From Acidilobaceae archaeon UBA162 (GTDB taxonomy: Archaea; Thermoproteota; Thermoprotei_A; Sulfolobales; Acidilobaceae), in assembly GCA_002496425.1 (NCBI GenBank), contig DAJS01000006.1, forward strand, positions 10,551-27,052: DNA of 16,502 nucleotides, given 5' to 3'. The stretch's first letter is position 1. Every line of letters starts with the position of its first letter. The notes below the pieces were generated by a model, which was not told where the DNA came from, made no database searches, and saw only the letters and a list, made by a program, of their open reading frames with translations. Below are positions 6,559 through 14,034 of the stretch, one piece after another. The translations under genes were made by a program, and so were the position numbers.

Positions 6559-8458
6559 TAAGCTTCACCATCACGGCCGCTGCCGCAACCACAATAAATA
6601 TGACTGCCTCAAGAAGGCTAAGGGTGGCATAGACAAGCACGGGCAGGACAGCCATGGCGGCTATCAGCCACGGCAGGGACCTGTCGCGCCACATGATGTA
6701 CACCGCAATTAGCAAGGCCACGGCCGCCACTGTAGCCCAGATGGGCAGCCCCTGGGGCCAGGGGACTACAGATGAGGGCGTGAGGTTGGTGGGCACTGCC
6801 ATAGGTCCATAATTGGCTACCACCAGGGCCGCTGGGACCTGGATCATGCGGTGGGCAAATGAGTAGAAGTCCACAGGCCTCGGCACTGCCAGTGAGAGGC
6901 GTGTCGGCCTTGAGCTAATGGTCATAGGCGTGACGACAATAAGCACTTTGGTCACCACAGCACTTGGCCTGACCAGGTAGGTAACCCCGGCGAAGCCGGC
7001 CACCAGTATGGCCCCCATCTCGGCCAGGGGTTCTGGCCTGCGGGAGTAACGGAGCCAGTAGAGCACCACGGCGACCTCTGCAGCGGCCACTAGGGGCACA
7101 GCCACCTTGAGCAGGCCTGGAGCCTCCAGTGGGACTATCGCCAGGACGCCTGCGATAGCGGCTGCCTCAGAGACCGCCGAGATGCTCTTGGCCATGAAGA
7201 TGTCTATCTTATCCCCTTCATAGACTACCAGGGCTATGAGGCCCAGGTAGAAAAACCAGATCCAGTAGTCGTTGAGGGGCCTGGGGTAAAGCAAGAAGGC
7301 CACGCCAGGCATTGCTATCCAGAGCCACTTGACGTCGAACCTGTATGAGGCGTAAGCTGCTACTATAAGGGCTGCCACTACCATGATATCCTGGACCCCC
7401 CTGGTCAGGACGAGGCCCAGGTACTGGAGGCTGGAGAGCCCAAGACCTAGCCTGTCAAACCTCTCGAACCCGGGCAACAGTAGGTCCCTGATGAAGGTGC
7501 TAGGGGCCTCAAGCAGATACGGAAGGTTGACAGCCCCTGCGGTCGCCGCTGCGCCCCCTACTGCCCTCAGCGCTGCCTCCTTCCCCCTCCTCCTAGCAAT
7601 GTAGGGAGCGTAGGTGATCAGGGCTGCCAGGCCGTACTGTCTGTAGGACGCCGCCAGGCCTATCATGGCCCCCGCCAGTAGCGGGTTGTCGTAGAAGGCC
7701 ACGGCAACTATCAGCGGTGCAGCTATGCCTGTAACTGGGTCGAAGAACGTCGGCTCTGCCAGGAGGTAGAAGGCTGAGGCAGCCGCTATAGCCGGGAACA
7801 GGGCCCTGCCCCCTGGCCTCAGCCTCCAGTACAGAACGGCGAGCGCGACGCCCATTACCGTTGCGTCCCACACGTTGCCAGGCAGGCGTAGCAATACGGC
7901 AGGGACGTAGTAGAGGAATGAGAACGCAGGATAGTCCAGGGTGTGGACAAAGCCAACTATGTTGCTGGCCGCGTATGGTGGCGGCCCAGCCCTGTATATG
8001 AACGTCATCTTGTACACCGCGGCCTCGCTTAGAAGAAGCGATGAGTAGTTTACCTTGTAGGGGTTGATACCCATAAGGAAGTACCTGGCGGCTGCGACCT
8101 GGATTACGTAGGAGTCATCCCTGCCGCCGCTCAGAGTCAGCCTGCCGCTGCTGAACGCGGCCGAGATGGTAAGGCCGGAGAGGACTATAAGAGGCATGGA
8201 GGCCAGCAGTGACGCCTTCAGGACCTTAGAGAGCATCCTGGGATTTGAAGTAGTCATCATTAGGAGGGCGACGCCGAGGCCAAGCTCGGCGAGCGAGATT
8301 ATTACGGAGAGCCTGGAGGGGAAGTACTCGTAAAGAGGGTAGTTGAGGTAATAGCCCTCAAAGGCATAGGAGCCAGCGGTGTAGTAGGTCGCGGTGGCCA
8401 GGCCCATCAGGTCAATGGCTAGCAGCGCCGCGAGAACCCTCGACATTGGCTCCCTCAA
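6506..8458 (-). CDS. Multi-pass membrane protein, GT-C-type glycosyltransferase candidate
   Basis: A 650-residue integral membrane protein with roughly a dozen hydrophobic segments, starting with one at residues 8-27. After the second or third membrane segment an external loop reads GGRDDSYVIQVAAARYF, then NPYKVNYSS. An acidic pair (D114, D115) in the first large loop, followed by an aromatic-rich loop, is the layout of GT-C enzymes that take sugar from polyprenyl-phosphate donors. The last loop (about residues 505-575) precedes two or three closing segments. The downstream overlapping gene is a DPM1-like donor synthase, which fits a role as the membrane transferase that uses its product, for example in N-glycan or lipid glycosylation. 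I cannot name the family precisely. The start is TTG 8458 (about 8 bases after the predicted transcription start) or ATG 8446. Confidence 0.75.
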   Translation of the reverse strand: MREPMSRVLAALLAIDLMGLATATYYTAGSYAFEGYYLNYPLYEYFPSRLSVIISLAELGLGVALLMMTTSNPRMLSKVLKASLLASMPLIVLSGLTISAAFSSGRLTLSGGRDDSYVIQVAAARYFLMGINPYKVNYSSLLLSEAAVYKMTFIYRAGPPPYAASNIVGFVHTLDYPAFSFLYYVPAVLLRLPGNVWDATVMGVALAVLYWRLRPGGRALFPAIAAASAFYLLAEPTFFDPVTGIAAPLIVAVAFYDNPLLAGAMIGLAASYRQYGLAALITYAPYIARRRGKEAALRAVGGAAATAGAVNLPYLLEAPSTFIRDLLLPGFERFDRLGLGLSSLQYLGLVLTRGVQDIMVVAALIVAAYASYRFDVKWLWIAMPGVAFLLYPRPLNDYWIWFFYLGLIALVVYEGDKIDIFMAKSISAVSEAAAIAGVLAIVPLEAPGLLKVAVPLVAAAEVAVVLYWLRYSRRPEPLAEMGAILVAGFAGVTYLVRPSAVVTKVLIVVTPMTISSRPTRLSLAVPRPVDFYSFAHRMIQVPAALVVANYGPMAVPTNLTPSSVVPWPQGLPIWATVAAVALLIAVYIMWRDRSLPWLIAAMAVLPVLVYATLSLLEAVIFIVVAAAAVMVKLIEDGRGHLSLQRVVHHS

Positions 8459-8485
8459 GCGGCCCTTGTTGCAGTGCGCCTCACA

Positions 8486-8495
8486 GAAATAAATC
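8486..8495 (-). promoter_or_regulatory. TATA box of the membrane glycosyltransferase operon
   Basis: On the minus strand GATTTATTTC is centred about 32 bases before the TTG at 8458, giving a predicted leader of a few bases. It is one of two divergent promoters in the 193-base gap between this operon and nurA. Confidence 0.5.
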
Positions 8496-8565
8496 GTTCC
8501 ATGGGTTCTTTGGTACTACTGGCCTAGGGCTCCGGACCTTGAGCTTGAAGCCCGGAAACCCCCGT

Positions 8566-8576
8566 ATCTTATAAGG
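8566..8576 (+). promoter_or_regulatory. TATA box of the nurA-herA operon
   Basis: ATCTTATAAGG is a good archaeal TATA box. The expected transcription start is near 8598, which leaves about 54 bases before the first usable start codon (GTG 8652). That is longer than the other leaders in this window, so the nurA start deserves caution. Confidence 0.5.
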
Positions 8577-8651
8577 TATTACCGACAAATATTCTGTGAG
8601 ACGCCTAGCTGGTGGTACGTCACGCTCGCGGCGCCAGACCTCGTCCGCCAG

Positions 8652-9830
8652 GTGGCCCGCGCCCTCGTGAAGGGTGGCCAGGACAAGAAGAGGACAGGCC
8701 AGAGGAAGGGACTCAGGCTTGAGGACGTGATAGCGATGCAAGGTGAGGATGAGGCCCCAGTGGACCTATATGAGGCCGCCTCTGAGCCCTTGATGCCCAG
8801 GTCGGCCCAGGCCCCAAGGGTTGGCTTAGTTCATCTTGGAGTTGACACTAGCAGCAGGGCCCTGGCGGCTCCCGCGGCTGACGTAGTCATAGCTGCCCTC
8901 AGCGTCTCGGGTCCAGGACCAGTGGAGCTCTGTGACAGGCCCTCGGTGTACCCTGGAGTTGACTGTGGCGAGGGCCCCCCGTACATATACGTGGTCCCTC
9001 ATGGAGAGGTTGATGTTCAGCCCAGCGACTCTGTCCAGGTAGTATATCCTGACAATGGCGAGCTGTCCCCGGCCTACCTGCTTGGCCTCATGAACTACGC
9101 CAGGCTCACGCTCGAGAGCTGGGCCATGGAGGGACCGATGAGACGCCTGGCCTCCATCTACTTAGGGCTAGGCAGGAGGCCGGTGGTGCTGCTCGACGGC
9201 CCGATATTCATAGCTCAGGGCAAGGGCGTGACGGAACAGATGAGGCTTCGCTATAAGGCCGTTAAGGCCCTCGAGTCAGAGGGGGTTCCGGTAATAGGGG
9301 TAGTCAAGAGGGTTGAGAGGAGCACACTCCTAGCCTCCTCAACCAACTTCGCCAGGCTGGCCTCCTCATGGGAGGTTGAGGTGTCAGGCTCCACGGATTC
9401 AATGATAATCCAGCAGCTCTCCAGATCGCGCTCAGTCAGGGTGCTCCCAGGTACTGTGTACGTTACGCCACGCATCTTAGTCAGGGGCTCTGGCCTTGAG
9501 AAGGTAATAGAGTATGTTGTTGTGCCTCCAGGGCCCTGGAGGGGGCCCGCCTCTAGGTCGAGGGTATACAGGCTCGAGTACACGGAGGACACGCTGAGGC
9601 TTTTCTCCAGGCTTGGCCTCGACCCTCTTAGGGCCTTCCTGGCTGACTCGCTGAGAAGGCAGAGCCTGGCATCAGTCACCGTCTCAGAAAGTGACAGGAG
9701 GAGCAAGATGATAACTGCCACCTTAAAAGAGCTACTTGCCAAGGAGATCGTGGGGCTGGGCGGGAGGCTGGGCTATGAGACTGAGGTAGAGGAGCTGGTG
9801 GAGGGAAGCGCGTGGTGGCCCAAGGGATAA
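8652..9830 (+). CDS. nurA: NurA-family nuclease
   Basis: A 392-residue protein resembling NurA, the RNase-H-like nuclease that works with the HerA translocase to resect DNA ends. After a charged, poorly conserved N-terminus, residues 57-88 give VGLVHLGVDTSSRALAAP, the first acidic motif (D65, with the SSR that usually follows). A later strand VVLLDGP holds D182, and VIGVVKRV matches the next core strand of the fold. The C-terminal part (LGGRLGYETEVEELV) runs into herA, with 19 bases of frame overlap, strongly supporting the pair. The start is uncertain: GTG 8652 has no clear ribosome-binding site, GTG 8667 is an alternative, and the frame stays open upstream without a standard start codon. 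The identification rests on motifs and on the partner gene; sequence conservation across NurA is low in general. Confidence 0.78.
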   Translation: MARALVKGGQDKKRTGQRKGLRLEDVIAMQGEDEAPVDLYEAASEPLMPRSAQAPRVGLVHLGVDTSSRALAAPAADVVIAALSVSGPGPVELCDRPSVYPGVDCGEGPPYIYVVPHGEVDVQPSDSVQVVYPDNGELSPAYLLGLMNYARLTLESWAMEGPMRRLASIYLGLGRRPVVLLDGPIFIAQGKGVTEQMRLRYKAVKALESEGVPVIGVVKRVERSTLLASSTNFARLASSWEVEVSGSTDSMIIQQLSRSRSVRVLPGTVYVTPRILVRGSGLEKVIEYVVVPPGPWRGPASRSRVYRLEYTEDTLRLFSRLGLDPLRAFLADSLRRQSLASVTVSESDRRSKMITATLKELLAKEIVGLGGRLGYETEVEELVEGSAWWPKG

Positions 9831-12061
9831 CAGAGAGAGGGCTTGAGAGGGTCAGGCAGGCCGAGGAGCAGGTTGAGAAGCTGGAGCAGATGCTCAGGGA
9901 GGCCGACAGGAGAGCCTCCTCAATAGGCACAATAGTCGGCAGGGTCTCCAGGTTCGGAGAGGTTAAGGTGGGGGAGCAGTCTAGGATAGAGTTCACTATA
10001 GACCCAGCGACCTACTACGGTAACCCGGAGGCCCCGTTCCACAGGGTCGGGGACTACCTGGTCATAGTTGATCCCAAGGATCTTAGGGAGATACTTGTTA
10101 GAGTTGTAGAGATAAACAGAAGGGATGAGCTAGCCATAATGGGTGTCCAGCCCCCAGTGAGCCCCATGGTAGACGGCGTTGAGCCTAGGGGGCTGATAAC
10201 CAGCACGGTCGTCCAGGGTGAGCTTGTGCTTGAGCTAGGCCCTGGGGATGAGAGCCCAAGGCCTGCTGTCAAGAGCGTCGAGCCCCAGGCTCCGGTTGTT
10301 GCCCCCTCTGCTGAGGAGCTGAAGAGACTCCTCGACCTGCCAGCGTCAGGCGTGGTGCTCGGCTCTCTGGCAACCCCTGGGGGTCTCGTAGCTGGGGGAG
10401 GCATACCAGTCATGCTCCCCCTCAAGGCCCTCCTTCACCATGTCCTCATAGTTGGCACGACCGGAAGCGGCAAAACAACGCTGCTCAAGAATGTGGCAGC
10501 CTCGGCCTACAGCCAGCTGGAGGGGGACGAGCGCTTCGTGGCCCTGATAATGGACCTTAACGAGGACTTCGTCCAGCTCCCCATACCTCCTGACTTCCAG
10601 CCGACCCCTAGGGAGATCCTCGAGGGGGCCTACAAGGGGGTAAGGCCCCCCGAGGGTATAGCAGTCACGGTGCCCCTCACCTCCCATTATCTGGCCGACC
10701 TCTGGACGTCCCTTGTTGACGAGGCCAGGTGGAGCTCGGACGGACAGGCCGCCGAGGTAATGCTGCATGAGGTCCTCAGGGAGATGGCCGAGGACTACAT
10801 CGAGAAGGTGATAAGCCCGCTCCTACCGGAGCAGGAAATGAAGGAGGTTAAGGTAAGATCTACGGTCCTTGACGACGGGCTTAACGTGCTCGAGGCCCAG
10901 GGCCTTCCATTCAGGCTCTCACTAGTGCCATACGCTATAGACACTACGGCTATGACTAACGAGAGCCTGGTTAACCTGATGCCTGGCCTCACTGAGCTTG
11001 CTAGGAACACGCTGAGCTCGCTGAGAAAGAGGTTCTACAGGGACCACAGCGCTTACCCACCCCTTGAGGTGATAGAGGCAGCCCTGCTGATCACTATAAT
11101 GAAGTCTAATGACAGGGTCCGCAGCAGATCAAGTGATGAGTCAAATGAGGAAGAGGAGGCTGTGATGCAAATGGCCTGGGAGCTCATGGAGGACCACATA
11201 GTTAACGTCCCCCAGTACCTTGAGAAGTACCGGCCCCAGAGACAGAGGAGGGCTAGAGGTCAGGGCAGCAACCTCGAGGAGGCCCACGTGTGGGACAAGC
11301 CGCTCCCAGGGGCTAGCGACATGACATTGATGGATGCAGTGAACACCGTCTCAGATATGGTCCTGAGGTTAATGCCTCATAGGGGTACCCTAGAGGCGCT
11401 TTACAGGAGGCTCTCGTTGCTGCTGGAGACAGGCTTTGTTGACATACTTTACGTTAATGACAAGGGCCTCCACGTGGTTCAGGAACCCCAGTGGCCGTCA
11501 ATAGTGTCCTACTCGGAGCGCCTCAGAGTTCCTGTTGTGGTAGACCTCAGGTGGGGCGTAGAGAGATCCTTTGGCGGCCCTGAGGCCCTGAGAGTCATAG
11601 CCTACAGAACCCTAGAGAGCCTAATGAGCTGGAAGCAGGACGCGTGGAGCAGGAGGGAGAGGACCCCTAACGTAGTCATATTCATAGATGAGGCCCACCA
11701 GTTCTTCCCAAGCGAGGGCAAGTCCAGAGATGAGGCTGAGGAGGTCAGGCAGGTCTCAGCGATGCTTTCAAAGGTGGCCAGGCTGGGCAGGGCCAGGGGC
11801 CTCGGCCTCGTCTTCAGTACTCACATGCCCAGCGATCTTAACAGCCTTATAATACAGCTCACTAACACCAAGGTAGTCCTTAGGAGCGAGGAGTCCCAGC
11901 TTGAGGCTATCTCGCTGCCTCAGCAGGTCAAGAGCTATGTGCCGAGGCTCCAGGACAGGTACATGGTGGTCCTGAGCTTCGTGCTGAGGGAGGGCTACGT
12001 GCTGGCAGTCACCACAACACCACTGACCAAGCACTTCGACATATCTGCCTCTGGCAGATAA
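9812..12061 (+). CDS. herA: HerA-family hexameric DNA translocase (long form)
   Basis: A 749-residue ATPase of the HerA/FtsK superfamily, expected to form a hexameric ring that drives DNA into NurA. Residues 5-38 form a short coiled coil. Residues about 36-115 are the HAS-barrel (SIGTIVGRVSRFGEVKVGE onward) that docks NurA. Walker A is G215-TTGSGKTT (K221). Walker B is VVIFIDEAH (D626, E627). LGRARGLGLVFSTHMPSDLN and TNTKVVLRSEE supply the sensor and arginine-finger region. About 400 residues separate the two Walker motifs, some 200 more than in well-known archaeal HerA proteins of about 500 residues; the excess includes an acidic Ser/Glu-rich segment (SSDESNEEEE). GTG 9812 is chosen because GAGGG lies six bases upstream within nurA; GTG 9815 is the next codon. 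No Mre11 or Rad50 gene is adjacent. Confidence 0.9.
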   Translation: MVAQGITERGLERVRQAEEQVEKLEQMLREADRRASSIGTIVGRVSRFGEVKVGEQSRIEFTIDPATYYGNPEAPFHRVGDYLVIVDPKDLREILVRVVEINRRDELAIMGVQPPVSPMVDGVEPRGLITSTVVQGELVLELGPGDESPRPAVKSVEPQAPVVAPSAEELKRLLDLPASGVVLGSLATPGGLVAGGGIPVMLPLKALLHHVLIVGTTGSGKTTLLKNVAASAYSQLEGDERFVALIMDLNEDFVQLPIPPDFQPTPREILEGAYKGVRPPEGIAVTVPLTSHYLADLWTSLVDEARWSSDGQAAEVMLHEVLREMAEDYIEKVISPLLPEQEMKEVKVRSTVLDDGLNVLEAQGLPFRLSLVPYAIDTTAMTNESLVNLMPGLTELARNTLSSLRKRFYRDHSAYPPLEVIEAALLITIMKSNDRVRSRSSDESNEEEEAVMQMAWELMEDHIVNVPQYLEKYRPQRQRRARGQGSNLEEAHVWDKPLPGASDMTLMDAVNTVSDMVLRLMPHRGTLEALYRRLSLLLETGFVDILYVNDKGLHVVQEPQWPSIVSYSERLRVPVVVDLRWGVERSFGGPEALRVIAYRTLESLMSWKQDAWSRRERTPNVVIFIDEAHQFFPSEGKSRDEAEEVRQVSAMLSKVARLGRARGLGLVFSTHMPSDLNSLIIQLTNTKVVLRSEESQLEAISLPQQVKSYVPRLQDRYMVVLSFVLREGYVLAVTTTPLTKHFDISASGR

Positions 12062-12075
12062 CGCCTCAGCCACCA

Positions 12076-12084
12076 CCTTATAAG
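12076..12084 (+). promoter_or_regulatory. TATA box of the adenosyltransferase-ALDH operon
   Basis: CCTTATAAG is centred about 38 bases before the TTG at 12119. Transcription from about 12105 would leave a short leader containing GAGGGT (12104-12109), a weak Shine-Dalgarno-like site. It separates this operon from nurA-herA, which ends 15 bases upstream. Confidence 0.5.
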
Positions 12085-12118
12085 TCGCCCAGTTCCTCAC
12101 CCTGAGGGTAGCAAGCTC

Positions 12119-12640
12119 TTGGCTCACGTATTCACTGGGACAGGCGATGATGGCTCCACCTTCTGCCCTGCCCTAAAGTCAAGGGTGCCGAAGGACCACG
12201 CATTGATAGAGCTCTACGGCTCCCTTGATGAGGTCAACAGCTTCATAGGCCTGGCTCGCTCGCTCCTGTCCCCTGAGCTTAAGGAAGTCAACGAGGACCT
12301 AAAGTACATGCAGCACCTTATCTTCAGGATTGGGTATACGATCTCAGGGACTCCATCCATATCCCAGGACGACCTCACAAGGCTTGAGGAAATAGCTGAC
12401 AGGTACTACGGTGCTGCCCCCCTGAAGCACTTCATACTTCCAGCAGGTCCCGCTCCAGCCGCGGCGCTACACGTGGCTAGGTCGGTGGCGAGGAGGTTTG
12501 AGAGAGTGATGGTTAAGGCCATGAGGGAGTACTCGCTTGACCCTCTGGCGCTAAGGGTGGCCAACAGGCTGAACAGCGCCCTGTTCGCTATGGCAGTCTA
12601 CGTGGCTAAAGTCATGGGGTACCCGGAGGAACCAGCATGA
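12119..12640 (+). CDS. PduO-type cob(I)alamin adenosyltransferase
   Basis: A 173-residue corrinoid adenosyltransferase that transfers the 5'-deoxyadenosyl group of ATP to cob(I)alamin, giving coenzyme B12. The family signatures are all present: TGTGDDGST near the N-terminus (ATP-binding), YGSLDEVNSFIG (33-44), FILPAG (105-110), the basic helix ARSVARRFERVMV (120-132) and ANRLNSALFAMAVYVA (148-163). Length and all-helical character match the trimeric PduO/MMAB class. The TTG start puts the ATP motif at residues 6-14, as usual for the family. The stop overlaps the start of the next gene in an ATGA, so the two are translationally coupled. In archaea the usual consumers of its product are methylmalonyl-CoA mutase and B12-dependent ribonucleotide reductase; neither is in this window. 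Confidence 0.92.
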   Translation: MAHVFTGTGDDGSTFCPALKSRVPKDHALIELYGSLDEVNSFIGLARSLLSPELKEVNEDLKYMQHLIFRIGYTISGTPSISQDDLTRLEEIADRYYGAAPLKHFILPAGPAPAAALHVARSVARRFERVMVKAMREYSLDPLALRVANRLNSALFAMAVYVAKVMGYPEEPA

Positions 12641-14034
12641 GCTCTACCAGGGTCCTTGAGACCCTAAGGTCCTTAGACCCCTCGTTGTTGAGTGACGACG
12701 GCACTGCTGTAAGGCTCGTAATAGCTGGATCCCCTGAGGACTCGCCACTGAGGGTTAGGGCGCTGAGCCCCCTGGGTGAGGCCTATGAGGTCTCGCTCAC
12801 AAGGGAGCATGAGAAGGTGCTAGAGCCATTACTCAAAGCTGCTGACAGACTGACATCGATGTCCTTAGCTGAGAGAGCGGAGAGCCTGGCCGAGGCCGCT
12901 GATTACATAAACTCCAACTTCGAGATCATGACCAGGCTCGTGGCCCTTGAGACGGGCAAGTCCCTCTCCCAGGCCAGGGAGGAGGTCTCGGCAACAGCTG
13001 AGCTCCTCTCAAGGCCTCTCCAGCTGCTCGAGCAACTTCCTCAGATATCGCCGCCTGTCACGTCGCTCGCCCAGGGGCCATGGAGGGCCTCATGGGTTCA
13101 GCCCGTGAGGGGCCCAACGCTAGTGCTGGCCAGCTTTAGCTCACCTCTCTTCACTGCTGCCGCTGGGGCCGCCTTCGCTCTCCTATCAAGCTCACCAGCC
13201 GTGGTAAAGTCGCCCTGGCAGGGCGCCGCCTCGGCAGCAGCGGCGCTCTCAGCGATAGCGTCAACTGACCTCACCGACTTCGTGTCACTAGTGCACCACA
13301 GGGGTCCGCCACTGCTGGACGGCATTGGACAGGTAGTGGCCTTTGGAAGGCCTGAGACAGTACAGGCCGCGGCCAGACAGTATGGTGTGCCTGTGTATTA
13401 CAACTGTAGTGGCAGGGCCCTGACCCTGATCTGCTCCAGGCCTGATGACATTGAAGCTCTGGCCAGAGACCTGATAGAGTCTGCTGCCTGGCATGCTGGG
13501 CAGGGCTGCGGATCCATCAGATGGGTCCTGGCCAGGAATGACATAGCTGAGGAGCTAGCGGAATCTGCAGCTGACATGGCCTCTCAGATGACAGTTGGTG
13601 ATCCACTTGAAGGGGCTGACGTAGGCCCCCTCAGACATAGAGGCCTTGTAGACGTGGCGGTTAGGCTCATTAACGATGCCATAGCCAAGGGCGCCTCGCA
13701 AAGCGGGGAGCTGGAGGTTAGGGGTAATTGGGTGAGGCCGCTGGTGCTCAGCAATGTGCTCAAGGCTGCCGACCTGGTCTGGAGAGACGTGTTTGCCCCT
13801 GTCATGGCCATAATGAGCTTTACTGATTGCAGTGAGGCTCTCAACACTGCCAAGCTCATGACCCAGGCTACTACAGCCGTGGCGTACTGGGACCTATCAA
13901 GGGCCGTGGAGCTAGCTTCATCCAGGAGCATAGTAACGATAGCAGGAAGGGAAGGAGCTGTGGATCTCGCCAGGGTTCCCTGCTATGCGCCTCCATCACA
14001 GCTTCAGCAGAGGCCCTCGCTACTCCTCTTCTGA
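12637..14034 (+). CDS. Divergent aldehyde dehydrogenase superfamily protein
   Basis: A 465-residue ALDH-fold protein. ETGKSLSQAREEV (105-117) and SPAVVKSPW with the NAD-binding Lys K191 match the superfamily. The HAGQGC motif puts the catalytic Cys at C291. WRDVFAPVM (382-390) corresponds to the usual EEVFGPV. Several usual residues are gone: the general-base Glu of the ELGG motif is replaced (YYNCSGRA, N256/C257), the oxyanion Asn of PWNFP is replaced (ASFSSPLF), and the C-terminal GGxKxSG block is absent. A Cys without the Glu recalls CoA-acylating members such as PduP and AdhE, so acyl-CoA reduction is possible, but loss of dehydrogenase activity is equally possible. ATG 12637 is supported by GGAGGA at 12625-12630. 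It overlaps the adenosyltransferase stop by four bases, and its 3' end overlaps pcna tail-to-tail by 15 bases. Confidence 0.82.
   Translation: MSSTRVLETLRSLDPSLLSDDGTAVRLVIAGSPEDSPLRVRALSPLGEAYEVSLTREHEKVLEPLLKAADRLTSMSLAERAESLAEAADYINSNFEIMTRLVALETGKSLSQAREEVSATAELLSRPLQLLEQLPQISPPVTSLAQGPWRASWVQPVRGPTLVLASFSSPLFTAAAGAAFALLSSSPAVVKSPWQGAASAAAALSAIASTDLTDFVSLVHHRGPPLLDGIGQVVAFGRPETVQAAARQYGVPVYYNCSGRALTLICSRPDDIEALARDLIESAAWHAGQGCGSIRWVLARNDIAEELAESAADMASQMTVGDPLEGADVGPLRHRGLVDVAVRLINDAIAKGASQSGELEVRGNWVRPLVLSNVLKAADLVWRDVFAPVMAIMSFTDCSEALNTAKLMTQATTAVAYWDLSRAVELASSRSIVTIAGREGAVDLARVPCYAPPSQLQQRPSLLLF

Noticed and set aside
8481..8741. 86-codon minus-strand open frame in the divergent promoter gap
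   Set aside because: It overlaps the nurA N-terminus and both promoters and shows no domain or start signals.
9251..9996. Ser/Leu-rich minus-strand frames opposite nurA and herA
   Set aside because: They are antisense shadows of Glu/Arg-rich coding sequence, while the plus frames carry the NurA and HerA motifs.
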